Shown here in pieces: positions 53,193 to 62,784 of a stretch of 64,000 bases of DNA; positions within the stretch are counted from its first letter, which is position 1, and every line of letters starts with the position of its first letter. A program made the translations under genes and the position numbers. The stretch lies in NCBI RefSeq assembly GCF_907163085.1, contig NZ_CAJQTX010000007.1:310001-374000 (forward strand). The letters are read 5' to 3'. The notes under the pieces are model-generated. The model was given only the letters and a program-made list of their open reading frames with translations, ran no database searches and was not told the origin of the DNA. Source of the DNA: Candidatus Accumulibacter sp. ACC003. GTDB taxonomy: Bacteria > Pseudomonadota > Gammaproteobacteria > Burkholderiales > Rhodocyclaceae.

Positions 53193-53582
53193 ATGGCTGA
53201 TCCAAAGATGCGAATTCTGGTGGTGGACGACTTTTCGACGATGCGCCGTATCGTCAGAAATCTCCTCAAGGAACTGGGCTTTGCCAACGTTGATGAGGCC
53301 GAGGACGGCGCCATCGCGCTGCAGAAACTGAAGGCGGGCGGCGTCGAATTCGTCGTCACCGACTGGAATATGCCGAATATGGACGGCCTGCAGCTGCTGA
53401 AGGCGATTCGCGCCACGCCGGCGCTCAAGCACCTGCCGGTGATGATGATTACCGCTGAAGCGAAGAAGGAAAACATCATCGCCGCGGCGCAGGCCGGTGC
53501 CAGTGGCTACATCGTCAAGCCGTTTACGGCGGCAACGCTGGCCGAGAAGCTGCAGAAGATTTTTGACAAGATGGGTGGCTGA
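53193..53582 (+). CDS. cheY: Chemotaxis response regulator CheY
   Basis: The flagellar-switch-binding receiver, 129 residues. The E. coli CheY pattern is complete: [18 protein letters not shown], phosphoacceptor Asp in [13 protein letters not shown], Thr in [11 protein letters not shown] and Lys in [11 protein letters not shown]. It lies in front of cheZ and cheA. This copy is the chemotactic CheY, unlike the receiver at 7119-7487. Confidence 0.96.
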   Translation: MADPKMRILVVDDFSTMRRIVRNLLKELGFANVDEAEDGAIALQKLKAGGVEFVVTDWNMPNMDGLQLLKAIRATPALKHLPVMMITAEAKKENIIAAAQAGASGYIVKPFTAATLAEKLQKIFDKMGG

Positions 53583-53583
53583 G

Positions 53584-54444
53584 ATGAGCGATGCCAACAC
53601 CTCTGGGGACTCGAAGGAACTCGAGGACTTGTTCGAAAGCATCGTCGCGGACGTTGCTAAGAGCGCCGCGCCGCCGCCGGAGCAGGGCCAAGCATCGCTG
53701 CTACAGCGACTGCGCGAGGGCGATGGCGAGGACGACGACAGCGACGAGTTGCAAAGCTTGTTCGAAGCGGTGGTTGCCGCGCAGCGTACGGATGACGCAG
53801 CGCCTGCCGAGCCGCCCGCCGCCGCCAGCGTCAGCAGCAACGACAAGGTGTTTCAGCGCGTCGGCCAGATGGCCAGGCAGTTGCACGACACGCTCGGCGA
53901 GTTGGGCTATCACGCGCTGCTCGAAAGCACGGTGGCCGCCATCCCGGACACCCGCGACCGATTGACCTATATCGCCAATCTCACCGAGCAGGCGGCGTGC
54001 CGGGTTCTCAACGCGACCGATGTTGCGACGCCGCTGCAGGACGAACTCGAGGTCGGGGCGGCCGTGCTGTCGCTGAAATGGGATGCGCTGTACGCCAACA
54101 AGATGGGCGTCGACGACTTCAAGCGTCTGGCCGACGAGACGCGCAGCTTTCTCAAGCAGGGAATTCCCGAAAAGACCGAAGCGACCAAGGCGCAGCTGCT
54201 CGAGATCATGATGGCGCAGGATTTCCAGGATCTGACCGGGCAGGTGATCAAGAAGACGATTGCCGTCGCCCAGGAGCTGGAGTCGCAACTGATGGGCGTG
54301 CTGATTGAAACGATGCCGGGCGAGCGGCGTACCGAATCGGTGTTGAGTCTGCTCAACGGGCCGGTGGTCAACGCCGCCGGGCGCAACGATGTCGTGGCGT
54401 CGCAGCAGCAGGTCGACGACCTGCTCGACAGCCTGGGATTCTAG
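53584..54444 (+). CDS. cheZ: Protein phosphatase CheZ
   Basis: Dephosphorylates CheY-P. It has 286 residues, longer than the E. coli protein of 214 because of an acidic, low-complexity N-terminal extension (about 1-95). The catalytic Gln segment MMAQDFQDLTGQVIKKT is intact, and the C-terminal CheY-binding tail QQVDDLLDSLGF is present. It starts one base after the cheY stop. Confidence 0.95.
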   Translation: MSDANTSGDSKELEDLFESIVADVAKSAAPPPEQGQASLLQRLREGDGEDDDSDELQSLFEAVVAAQRTDDAAPAEPPAAASVSSNDKVFQRVGQMARQLHDTLGELGYHALLESTVAAIPDTRDRLTYIANLTEQAACRVLNATDVATPLQDELEVGAAVLSLKWDALYANKMGVDDFKRLADETRSFLKQGIPEKTEATKAQLLEIMMAQDFQDLTGQVIKKTIAVAQELESQLMGVLIETMPGERRTESVLSLLNGPVVNAAGRNDVVASQQQVDDLLDSLGF

Positions 54445-54454
54445 GAGAATCAAG

Positions 54455-56386
54455 ATGAGTGCTTTTGCCGGGATGGAAGACCTGTTGCAGGATTTCCTGC
54501 AGGAAGCCGGTGATCTGCTGTCGGATGTCGACAACAAGCTCGTCGATCTCGAGCGGAGTCCCGACGACGCCCGTTTGCTGAATGACATCTTTCGCGGCTT
54601 TCACACGATCAAGGGTGGCGCCGGCTTTCTCAACGCCGCCGAACTGGTGACGCTCTGTCACCTGACCGAGAGTTTGTTCGACAAGTTGCGGAACGCCGAA
54701 AAAACGCTGACGCCGACCTTGATGGACACCATCATGGCGGCCACGCAGGCGGTTCGCGACATGTTCGGCGAGATCGCCCAGGGGCGGCAGCCGGACCCGG
54801 CGCCGCTCGAAGTGACGGGCACGCTGCGCGCCGCACTGGTCGATGAAGTGGCCAACAGTCCCGACCTTGCTGCGCCGGTAACGCCGGTAACGCCGGTAGC
54901 GGCGGCGCCAGAGAAGCGCGCTTCGGCGGCGACAGGTCCGGACTGGCAGGTCTTGCATCAGGCACTGGTCGGCCAGAACGCAGCGCCGGCAGCCGCACGG
55001 CCACCCGCCGCCACGGCGGCCGCGGCGGCAGCGGCGACGGCCGTCGACGTGGCGGCGCTGCAGCCGCATTTCCCGCCGGAAGGACGTCGTTCTACCGACA
55101 AGCCGGGCCTGGCCGCGCGCACCGGCAGTTCGGGTCGTCGCGCCGAAGAAAAAAGCGCCGCTCGCGAGACGACGATCCGGGTCGATACGGCGCGCCTGGA
55201 TCAGGTGCTCAATCTGTCCGGCGAAATCGGTTTGACGAAGAACCGGCTGACCAGTTTGCGGGCGGATATCCTCGCCGGCAGAACCGACACCGAGACGCTA
55301 CAGGCGCTCGACCAGGCGGTCAGCCAGCTCGACCTGCTGGTCTCCGACTTGCAGAATTCGGTGATGAAGACGCGCATGCAGCCGATCGGTCGCCTGTTCC
55401 AGAAATACCCACGGATTGCCCGCGATCTGGCTCGACAACTCGGCAAGGACGTCGAGCTGGCGCTGATTGGCGAAGAGACAGAAGTCGACAAGACGATGAT
55501 CGAAGATCTGGCGGATCCGCTGATTCACCTGATTCGCAATGCCGTCGACCACGGTGTCGAGTCACCCGAGCAGCGGCGAGCGGCCGGCAAGGACGCCAAG
55601 AGCGTGGTTCGGCTCGAGGCGCGTCAGGAGGGTGATCACATCGTCTTGATCATCGCCGACGATGGTCGCGGTATCAGCCCTGAACGGATCAGGGCGAAAG
55701 CCGTCGAGAAAAACATCATCAGCGAAGAAGAGGCCAATACGCTTGACGATCGGCAGAGTCTGAATTTGATCTTCCTGCCCGGTTTCTCGACCATGGCGCA
55801 GGCCTCGGCCGTATCGGGCCGCGGCGTCGGCATGGACGTTGTCAAGACCAATATCCAGAAGCTCAACGGTTCGATCGAGATCCGCTCCGAACTTGGCAAG
55901 GGCTCGGTGTTCATCATTTCGCTGCCCTTGACGCTGGCCATCCTGCCGGTGCTGCTGGTGGTCCTCGGCGAGCAGCCGTTTGCGCTACCGCTGTCGATGG
56001 TCAGGGAAATCCTGCCGATCGACTCGGAGAACATGCAGGAGGTTGGCGGCAAGGAAACGCTGGTCGTCCGTGGCGAGATCCTGCCGGTGATCGCCCTGTC
56101 GCGGCTGCTCGGCTGGCCGCAGCTGCGAAAACCCGAGTTTGGCGTCCTGATGCAGACCGCCGAGCGGAGCTTCATTCTCGCTGTCGACAACTTCGCCGGT
56201 CGTGACGACGCGGTGATCAAGGCGCTTGACGATTTTCGGCCGCGCGGCGTCGCCGGCGTGACGACGCTGTCCAACGGTCAGATCGTTCTGATCCTGGACA
56301 TGAAGGAATTGCTCACCGATTTGACCGCGCCTGCCGAACGCGAACTGCGCCATCTGCCCGTCCGGGCGCTGGAATCTCTTGCCTGA
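54455..56386 (+). CDS. cheA: Chemotaxis histidine kinase CheA
   Basis: The receptor-coupled kinase, 643 residues. The HPt domain has His50 (RGFHTIKGGAGFL). Then comes a linker of about 140 residues rich in Ala and Pro where a P2 CheY-binding domain would be expected; none is recognised. The dimerisation and HATPase domains follow (IHLIRNAVDHG, ADDGRGIS, GRGVGMDVV), then the CheW-like regulatory domain (ILPVLLVVLGEQPFALPL onward). The terminator at 56413 ends the chemotaxis unit. Confidence 0.95.
   Translation: MSAFAGMEDLLQDFLQEAGDLLSDVDNKLVDLERSPDDARLLNDIFRGFHTIKGGAGFLNAAELVTLCHLTESLFDKLRNAEKTLTPTLMDTIMAATQAVRDMFGEIAQGRQPDPAPLEVTGTLRAALVDEVANSPDLAAPVTPVTPVAAAPEKRASAATGPDWQVLHQALVGQNAAPAAARPPAATAAAAAAATAVDVAALQPHFPPEGRRSTDKPGLAARTGSSGRRAEEKSAARETTIRVDTARLDQVLNLSGEIGLTKNRLTSLRADILAGRTDTETLQALDQAVSQLDLLVSDLQNSVMKTRMQPIGRLFQKYPRIARDLARQLGKDVELALIGEETEVDKTMIEDLADPLIHLIRNAVDHGVESPEQRRAAGKDAKSVVRLEARQEGDHIVLIIADDGRGISPERIRAKAVEKNIISEEEANTLDDRQSLNLIFLPGFSTMAQASAVSGRGVGMDVVKTNIQKLNGSIEIRSELGKGSVFIISLPLTLAILPVLLVVLGEQPFALPLSMVREILPIDSENMQEVGGKETLVVRGEILPVIALSRLLGWPQLRKPEFGVLMQTAERSFILAVDNFAGRDDAVIKALDDFRPRGVAGVTTLSNGQIVLILDMKELLTDLTAPAERELRHLPVRALESLA
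54873..54899 (+). repeat. Three tandem 9-base units in the cheA linker
   Basis: cgccggtaa occurs twice and cgccggtag once, end to end, encoding part of PVTPVTPVAA in the low-complexity linker. It is a small slippage-prone tract. Confidence 0.8.
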
Positions 56387-56412
56387 ACGCTGCGGCAGTC
56401 AGCATCTTCCAC

Positions 56413-56434
56413 AAGGGGCTTCGGCCCCTTTTTT
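56413..56434 (+). terminator. Rho-independent terminator after cheA
   Basis: A seven-pair stem aaggggc / gcccctt closed by a TTCG tetraloop and followed by T residues. This strong hairpin separates the chemotaxis unit from the flhB operon. Confidence 0.93.
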
Positions 56435-56531
56435 GCATTTGTGTCGTTGCGACAACTGTTGCGCACGCGCCACTATTCGAGAATTGGCCTAAATAAGATC
56501 GCCTACATCTTTATTTATTAGAGTTTTTTCC

Positions 56532-56537
56532 TATAAT
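56532..56537 (+). promoter_or_regulatory. Probable -10 box of the flhB operon
   Basis: A perfect TATAAT lies 26 bases before flhB at the end of a strikingly AT-rich stretch (about 56485-56537). The -35 is poor. No clear sigma-28 (GCCGATAA) or sigma-54 element was found. Confidence 0.5.
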
Positions 56538-56563
56538 AGCCACGATCCCACTGGAAACTCGAA

Positions 56564-57703
56564 ATGGCAGAGGAAAGCGACCTCGAAAAAACCGAAGCGG
56601 CGTCATCGAGACGTCTCGAACAGGCGCGTGAGGAGGGACAGGTCCCTCGCTCACGGGAGGTCGGTACCTTTCTGATTCTGATCGTTGCGGCGGCCGGTTT
56701 CTGGCTGGTCGGTCCGTGGCTGGTGGAGCGCGTTGCCGGGCTTTTCCGCCGGGCGTTGATCGTCGACCAGGGGCTGGCGCGCGAACCGGCGCTGATGCTG
56801 GTTCGCCTGGCCGATATCTCGATCGACGCGATGCTCTCACTCACGCCGCTGTTCGCGGCCCTGATCGCCGCCGCGTTGCTCTCGCCTTTTTTTGTTGGCA
56901 GCTGGAATTTCTCGCCGAAGGCCCTGCAGCCCGACCTGGGTCGGATGAATCCACTCAAGGGCCTGGCGCGCCTGATTTCCTGGAACGGACTGGTCGAATT
57001 GCTCAAGGCGGTGGTCAAGTCTTCGCTGATCGCCGGCGTTGCCGCCTGGGTTCTGTGGAACGAGAGAGGCGACCTGCTGGCGATGTTCGCGCAATCACTC
57101 GACGCCGGTCTGGCCGCCGCCGGCCACTTGCTCAGTTTCAGTTTTCTGGTGATTGTTTCGGCGATGCTGCTGATTGTCGCGGTCGACGTCCCGTTCCAGA
57201 TCTGGCAGCACCACGACAAGCTCAAGATGAGCCGTCAGGAAGTCAAGCAGGAAGGCAGGGAGCTGGAAGGTAATCCGGAGGTCAAAAATCGCATCCGTCA
57301 GTTGCAGCGGGCTGCCGCGCGCAAGCGGATGATGGCGGCCGTGCCGGCTGCCGACGTGATCGTGACCAACCCCAGCCACTACGCGGTGGCCCTGGCCTAC
57401 AAGAGCGGCATGGGCGCACCGAAACTGCTGGCCAAGGGAATGGGCGAGATGGCGCTCAGGATCCGCGAGGTCGCGGCCGCCAACGACGTGCCGACGGTCG
57501 AGGCGCCGCCGCTGGCGCGGGCGCTCTACCGCCACGCCGAACTCGACCAGGAAATACCGGCGGCGCTCTACGCGGCCGTCGCCGAGATTCTCGCCTACGT
57601 CTATCAGCTGCACAGCTGGCGCACGACGGGCGGCAAGCATCCGCAGCCGCCGCGCGACATCGCCGTTCCGGTCGAACTCGTTCCGGAGGCGCAGCATGGC
57701 TAA
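56564..57703 (+). CDS. flhB: Flagellar export switch protein FlhB
   Basis: A flagellar type III export gate component that switches substrate specificity by self-cleavage. It has 379 residues, four transmembrane helices (about 35-205) and a cytoplasmic domain. The cleavage motif, normally NPTH, reads NPSH at 269-272 (VIVTNPSHYAVAL); the catalytic Asn and Pro are kept. The N-terminus DLEKTEAASSRRLEQAREEG is typical. It overlaps flhA by eight bases. Confidence 0.95.
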   Translation: MAEESDLEKTEAASSRRLEQAREEGQVPRSREVGTFLILIVAAAGFWLVGPWLVERVAGLFRRALIVDQGLAREPALMLVRLADISIDAMLSLTPLFAALIAAALLSPFFVGSWNFSPKALQPDLGRMNPLKGLARLISWNGLVELLKAVVKSSLIAGVAAWVLWNERGDLLAMFAQSLDAGLAAAGHLLSFSFLVIVSAMLLIVAVDVPFQIWQHHDKLKMSRQEVKQEGRELEGNPEVKNRIRQLQRAAARKRMMAAVPAADVIVTNPSHYAVALAYKSGMGAPKLLAKGMGEMALRIREVAAANDVPTVEAPPLARALYRHAELDQEIPAALYAAVAEILAYVYQLHSWRTTGGKHPQPPRDIAVPVELVPEAQHG

Positions 57704-59783
57704 CGCCGCCGTCGTCGCGGTGCACGATCTCTTCGCTCGCTTCGGCCATCGGCAGCTGGCCGGTCCGCTGGTGATCCTGGCGATTCTGGCAATGATGGTG
57801 TTGCCCTTGCCGCCATTTGTGCTCGATCTCTTTTTCACCTTCAACATCGCCATTTCGGTAATCGTCATGCTGGTCGCGATGAGTGTGCTGAAACCATTGG
57901 ATTTCTCGGTGTTCCCGACCGTCCTGCTGGTGACCACCTTGCTGCGGCTGTCGCTGAACGTTGCGTCTACCCGCGTCGTTCTGCTCGATGGGCATACCGG
58001 TCCCGGCGCGGCAGGGCAGGTCATAGAAGCCTTCGGATATTTTCTGGTCGGCGGCAATTATGCGGTCGGTCTGGTGGTGTTCACGATTCTGGTGATCATC
58101 AATTTCGTGGTCATCACCAAGGGTGCCGGACGCGTCGCCGAAGTCGCCGCGCGGTTTACGCTCGACGCCATGCCGGGCAAGCAGATGGCCATCGACGCCG
58201 ATCTCAACGCCGGCCTGATCGGCGAGGACGAAGCGCGGAGGCGACGCGTAACTATCGCCGACGAGGCGGACTTCTTCGGTTCGATGGATGGTGCGTCCAA
58301 GTTTGTTCGTGGCGACGCCGTTGCCGGCATTCTGATCATGCTGATCAACGTCGTCGGTGGGCTCTTCGTCGGCGTTCTCCAGCACGATCTGGATATCGCC
58401 ACCGCCGCCAAAACCTACACCCTGCTGACCATTGGTGATGGCCTGGTGGCGCAGATCCCGGCGCTGATCATCTCGATTGCCGCGGGCATGGTCGTCACCC
58501 GCGTCGGCGATGGCCAGGACGTCTCGCAGCAGTTCGCTGCGCAGCTGTTCAAGAATCCGCGCTTGCTGTTCCTGACCGCGGCGATCATCGGCTTGCTGGG
58601 CCTGATTCCCGGCATGCCGAATTTCGTTTTCCTGCTGCTCGCCGGCGTTCTCGCGACGCTCGCCTGGCAGCTGGAGAAAAGCGAGCGCGTCGAGGCGCCG
58701 CTGCCGGTCGCCGTCGCACCGGTCGCCGCGCGTGACACGCAGGAAGCCAGTTGGGCCGACGTCACGGCGCTCGATGTCCTCGGCCTGGAGGTCGGCTATC
58801 GCTTGATTCCGCTGGTCGACAAGGCGCAGGACGGCGAGTTGCTGCGGCGCATCCGCGGCATTCGCAAGAAGTTCGCGCAGGAAGTGGGTTTCCTGGTGTC
58901 GCCGGTACACATTCGCGACAATCTGGAACTCAAACCGAATGCCTACAAGATTCTCCTGAAAGGCGTCGAGATCGGCGTTGGCGAAGCTTTTCCGGGCAAG
59001 CTGCTGGCGATCAACCCCGGCCGGGTTGCCGGCGAGGTGCCGGGAACGGTCACCAAGGACCCCGCCTACGGTCTGCCGGCGGTGTGGATCGACCTCGGCT
59101 TGCGCGAGCAGGCGCAGGCTTACGGCTACACCGTCGTCGACGCCAGCACGGTGACGGCGACGCATCTCAATCAGCTGATTCTTACCCATGCCGCCGAGCT
59201 TCTCGGGCGACAGGAGACGCAGGCGCTGCTCGATCACCTGGCCAAGGAAATGCCCAAGCTGGTCGAGGACGTGGTACCCAAGGTGCTGCCGTTGGGTGTT
59301 TTCCAGAAAGTGCTGCGCAATTTGCTGGAAGAGGGCGTCCATCTTCGCGATATGCGCACGATCATCGAAACGCTGGCCGACGTCGCGCCGCGCTCGCAGG
59401 ATCCCGAAGTGCTGACCGCGCAGCTGCGGATGGCGCTGGGTCGTTCGATTGTCCAGGAGCTGTTTCCGGGCGCTGCCGAAATACAGGTGATGTCGCTCGA
59501 CCCGCAACTGGAACGTATTCTCTTGCAGGCTGTAGCCGGCGGCGGCGATGGCACCAGTATCGAGCCCGGTCTGGCCGATACGCTGGTCCGTGAAACGGCG
59601 GCTGCAGCGCAGCGCCAGGAAGACGTTGGCTTGCCGACCGTGCTGCTGGTACCCGGCAAGCTGCGCACGTTATTGTCGCGTTTCTTGCGCCGCAGTATCT
59701 CGCAGCTGAAGGTCCTGGCGCACGGCGAGGTGCCTGAAAACAGGATCATCAAAGTTACCTCTATCATTGGAGGCAGGGTATGA
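57696..59783 (+). CDS. flhA: Flagellar export gate protein FlhA
   Basis: Proton-coupled inner-membrane export gate of 695 residues. Eight helices lie in the first about 330 residues, with the FHIPEP-type region VVFTILVIINFVVITKGAGRV and the DAMPGKQMAIDADL loop. The cytoplasmic nonameric domain follows (about 345-695; GVRIRD-type VSPVHIRDNLEL, and LREQAQAYGYTVVD). The stop overlaps flhF as ATGA. Confidence 0.96.
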   Translation: MANAAVVAVHDLFARFGHRQLAGPLVILAILAMMVLPLPPFVLDLFFTFNIAISVIVMLVAMSVLKPLDFSVFPTVLLVTTLLRLSLNVASTRVVLLDGHTGPGAAGQVIEAFGYFLVGGNYAVGLVVFTILVIINFVVITKGAGRVAEVAARFTLDAMPGKQMAIDADLNAGLIGEDEARRRRVTIADEADFFGSMDGASKFVRGDAVAGILIMLINVVGGLFVGVLQHDLDIATAAKTYTLLTIGDGLVAQIPALIISIAAGMVVTRVGDGQDVSQQFAAQLFKNPRLLFLTAAIIGLLGLIPGMPNFVFLLLAGVLATLAWQLEKSERVEAPLPVAVAPVAARDTQEASWADVTALDVLGLEVGYRLIPLVDKAQDGELLRRIRGIRKKFAQEVGFLVSPVHIRDNLELKPNAYKILLKGVEIGVGEAFPGKLLAINPGRVAGEVPGTVTKDPAYGLPAVWIDLGLREQAQAYGYTVVDASTVTATHLNQLILTHAAELLGRQETQALLDHLAKEMPKLVEDVVPKVLPLGVFQKVLRNLLEEGVHLRDMRTIIETLADVAPRSQDPEVLTAQLRMALGRSIVQELFPGAAEIQVMSLDPQLERILLQAVAGGGDGTSIEPGLADTLVRETAAAAQRQEDVGLPTVLLVPGKLRTLLSRFLRRSISQLKVLAHGEVPENRIIKVTSIIGGRV

Positions 59784-61141
59784 ACGTCAGGAAATTCATC
59801 GCCGCGACCGCGCGAGACGCCTTGCGCAAGGTCAAGGAGACTCTCGGACCGGACGCGATCATTCTGTCCAATCGCAGCATTCCGGGAGGCGTCGAGATCA
59901 TGGCGGTTGCCGCCCGCGACATGGAAATGATCGTGCCGAGCGCCGAGCGCCCGGCGCCGCGCCGGGAATCACCGCCGGCCACGTCACTCGATACCTCGGC
60001 CAGGCGAGCGCCGGCGCCGGCGCGGGCAGTCGCCAAAGGATCGGCGCCGGCCGCGGCGCCAGCGCCGCGCCCGGCATCGCCAGCGCCGCATCGATCCTCG
60101 CCACCGTTGGCGGCACGACCGCTGCCGAAGATCGAGCTGCCGCGGCCGCAGCCGAGCAGCGGTCCGCCAGCGCAGGCCGAGGTGGTTTCCGCCGCCGTGA
60201 TGGACGAGATTCGTAGCCTGCGGCGAATCGTCGAGCAACAACTGGCCGGTTTTGCCTGGGGTGAGTCGGCACGTGCCGAACCGGTCAAGACCGAAATCCT
60301 GCGGCAGATGCTCGACGCCGGCTTTTCGCCGCGCTTTGCCCGCGATTTGCTCGCCGACCTGCCGCACGATCTCGACGCCGCCCAGGCGCTGGCGTGGGTC
60401 AAGGGTGGCGCCGACCGCGGCATGTTGACCACCAATAGCGAGGCCGACATCGTCGATCGTGGTGGTATCTATGCGCTGGTCGGTCCGACCGGAGTCGGCA
60501 AGACGACGACCACCGCCAAGCTCGCTGCGCGCTGCGTATTGCGCCACGGCGCCCGCAAACTCGCCCTGGTGACCACCGATGGTTACCGGATCGGCGCGCA
60601 CGAGCAGTTGCGCATCTACGGCCGCATCCTGGGCGTCTCCGTGCACCTGGCCAAGGACGCCGACGACCTGCGGGCGACGCTGCAGGACTTGCGGCACACG
60701 CACATGGTACTGATCGACACGATGGGCATGAGTCAGCGCGATCGTCTGGTCAGCGAGCAGGTGGCGATGTTTGCCGACAATGACGTCAAGTCGCTGTTGC
60801 TGCTTTCGGCGACCGGCCGCGGCGATACCCTGGACGACGTCGTCAAGGCCTACAGCGGCCTGCAGCATTTGGCCGGTTGCATTCTCACCAAGGTCGACGA
60901 AGCTGCCAGCCTGGCGGCTTCGCTCGACGTCGTCATCCGCCATCGTTTGCGGCTCTACTACGTTTCGAACGGGCAGCGGGTGCCCGAGGATTTGCACCTG
61001 CCGAATCGCGCTTATCTCCTGCACCGCGCCTTCAAGGATCTGCCCGAGACTTCGCCGCATCGTCTGGACGGCGTCGAGCCGGGTCTGATGATGGCCAGCG
61101 CGGCGGTCAGCGCGGCAACCGCCGGAGTTCAGCATGGCTGA
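59780..61141 (+). CDS. flhF: Flagellar SRP-like GTPase FlhF
   Basis: Sets the number and polar place of flagella. It has 453 residues. The N-terminal B domain (MNVRKFIAATARDALRKVKE) is followed by an Ala/Pro-rich linker (about 55-135), the N domain, and the SRP-type GTPase G domain (about 220-430) with GPTGVGKTTTTAKLAARC, the switch DTMGMSQRD and TKVDEAASL. It is coupled to flhA and to flhG by overlaps. Confidence 0.95.
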   Translation: MNVRKFIAATARDALRKVKETLGPDAIILSNRSIPGGVEIMAVAARDMEMIVPSAERPAPRRESPPATSLDTSARRAPAPARAVAKGSAPAAAPAPRPASPAPHRSSPPLAARPLPKIELPRPQPSSGPPAQAEVVSAAVMDEIRSLRRIVEQQLAGFAWGESARAEPVKTEILRQMLDAGFSPRFARDLLADLPHDLDAAQALAWVKGGADRGMLTTNSEADIVDRGGIYALVGPTGVGKTTTTAKLAARCVLRHGARKLALVTTDGYRIGAHEQLRIYGRILGVSVHLAKDADDLRATLQDLRHTHMVLIDTMGMSQRDRLVSEQVAMFADNDVKSLLLLSATGRGDTLDDVVKAYSGLQHLAGCILTKVDEAASLAASLDVVIRHRLRLYYVSNGQRVPEDLHLPNRAYLLHRAFKDLPETSPHRLDGVEPGLMMASAAVSAATAGVQHG

Positions 61142-62018
61142 TTTTCGGGGCGATCAGGCGGCCGGGCTACGCCGCCTCTTTGGCCGTCCGCAACTGCGGG
61201 TGGTGACTTTCGTCGCCGGTGGCGTCGGTGTCGGCAAGAGCGTCGTCGTGGCCAATGTGGCTGCTGCGCTGGCGCGGCAGGGCCGCGACGTACTGGTGGT
61301 CGACGAGAATACCGGCGACAACGTCGCGGCGTACTTCGGTGCGCCGGCGCACTACGATCTGCAGCAGGTGATCGATCGCAAGAAATCGCTGGCCGAGGTC
61401 ATCGTGGCGGTGGCGCCGGCCGTGCGGGTCCTGCCCGCGGCCGGGGTGGTCAACCAGCTGGCCAATCTGAGCGTCGCCGAGCAGCGGATTCTGCTCGATA
61501 GCCTCGGCGAAATCGGTCGGCCGGCCGACGTCGTTCTGGTCGATGCCTCGCTTGATCATCCGCTCGGCTTTTCGCCGCTCGGTCTGGCCGCGCAGGAAGC
61601 GGTGATTGTCGTCGCGCCGAACGGCGCTTCGATTACCGAGGCCTACGCCTTGATCAAGAAAGTCAGCCTGGCGTACTCGCGCAAGGATTTCCGTATTCTG
61701 GTCAACAAGGCACGAACCGCTGGCGAGGCGCAGGCCGTTTACGACAATATTGCCGACGTGACGCATACGCGCCGGCTCGCTCGTCTCGATTTCGCCGGCT
61801 ACGTCCCTCTTGACGAGCATCTGCGGCAGGCATCGCGGCTCTGTCAAGCGGTCCTCGGGCTGTTTCCGGAGTCGCCGGCAGCCGGCGCGTATCAGCGGCT
61901 GGCCAGCGACCTGCTCGCCTGGCCAATAGCCGATACGCATGGCGGTGGGCTCGAATATTTTGTCCAACAACTGCTACACTTGAGCCAACGTATCGATCCA
62001 ACAGCTATCTACGCCTGA
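61134..62018 (+). CDS. flhG: Flagellar number regulator FlhG/FleN, MinD-like
   Basis: A ParA/MinD-family protein of 294 residues that normally limits flagellar number together with FlhF. The nucleotide loop reads VAGGVGVGKSVVVANVAAA. The Lys of the deviant Walker A (GKGGVGKT in the family) is replaced by Gly, while the P-loop GKS is kept. VDENTGDN and VVLVDASLDH fill the other nucleotide-site positions. It overlaps flhF by eight bases and is followed by fliA. Confidence 0.88.
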   Translation: MADFRGDQAAGLRRLFGRPQLRVVTFVAGGVGVGKSVVVANVAAALARQGRDVLVVDENTGDNVAAYFGAPAHYDLQQVIDRKKSLAEVIVAVAPAVRVLPAAGVVNQLANLSVAEQRILLDSLGEIGRPADVVLVDASLDHPLGFSPLGLAAQEAVIVVAPNGASITEAYALIKKVSLAYSRKDFRILVNKARTAGEAQAVYDNIADVTHTRRLARLDFAGYVPLDEHLRQASRLCQAVLGLFPESPAAGAYQRLASDLLAWPIADTHGGGLEYFVQQLLHLSQRIDPTAIYA

Positions 62019-62037
62019 TAGCTCCCCCCAGAAAAGA

Positions 62038-62784
62038 ATGTACAACGCGGCTGGTCAGATCAACAAGGAGCAGCTCGTCCGGCGCTTTGCACCGATGGTA
62101 AAGCGCATTGCGTGCCATTTGATGGCTCGCCTGCCTGCCAGTGTGCAGCTCGACGATCTGGTGCAGAACGGGATGCTTGGCCTGCTTGATGCCATTGGCC
62201 GCTTCGAGGCCGGCGTCGGCGCTCAGTTCGAAATCTATGCGGCGCAGCGCGTGCGTGGCGCCATGCTCGACGGCCTGCGCGAGAACGATTGGTTGCCGCG
62301 TAGCTTGCGCCGGGACTGCCGGCGCATCGAAGTGGCGATCGCTCGGCTCGAACAGGAAAATGGCCGCGCACCGACCGAAAGCGAGCTTGCCGATTCTCTG
62401 GAAATGCCGCTGACCGACTATCAGAAGATGCTGCAGGACGCGCGCGGGCATCAGCTTGTCTATCTCGAAGATCTGGTCGCCGAGGATGGCGACGATTTCC
62501 TGGCGCGGCATCGCGTCGAAGGAGACTCTGACCCGGCGAAACTGTTCGATGGCGAGCGCGCCCGTCTGGCGTTGGCGCAGGCCATCGCCGTTCTACCGGA
62601 GCGTGAAAAGTTGATGATGGCCTTGTATTACGAGCAGGATCTGAACCTTCGCGAGATCGGCGAGGTAATGGGCGTTAGCGAATCGCGCGTCTGCCAGTTG
62701 CACAGCCAGGCCGTCGCCAGACTGCGCGCGCGCTTGTTCGCAGGCGCTGGCAAGGCGCCGAGGAAGGCACGGGGCGATGGATAG
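62038..62784 (+). CDS. fliA: RNA polymerase sigma-28 factor FliA
   Basis: Flagellar late-gene sigma factor of 248 residues. Region 2 contains VQLDDLVQNGMLGLLDAI and AQRVRGAMLDGLRENDW. Region 3 has RAPTESELADSLEM. Region 4 has the helix-turn-helix LREIGEVMGVSESRVCQLHS. It lies between flhG and motC, as in polar flagellates. Its 3' end overlaps motC by eight bases. Confidence 0.96.
   Translation: MYNAAGQINKEQLVRRFAPMVKRIACHLMARLPASVQLDDLVQNGMLGLLDAIGRFEAGVGAQFEIYAAQRVRGAMLDGLRENDWLPRSLRRDCRRIEVAIARLEQENGRAPTESELADSLEMPLTDYQKMLQDARGHQLVYLEDLVAEDGDDFLARHRVEGDSDPAKLFDGERARLALAQAIAVLPEREKLMMALYYEQDLNLREIGEVMGVSESRVCQLHSQAVARLRARLFAGAGKAPRKARGDG

Noticed and set aside
56485-56537. Sigma-28 promoter before flhB
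   Set aside because: A TAAA occurs, but the GCCGATAA element at the right spacing does not. A sigma-70 -10 is the better reading.
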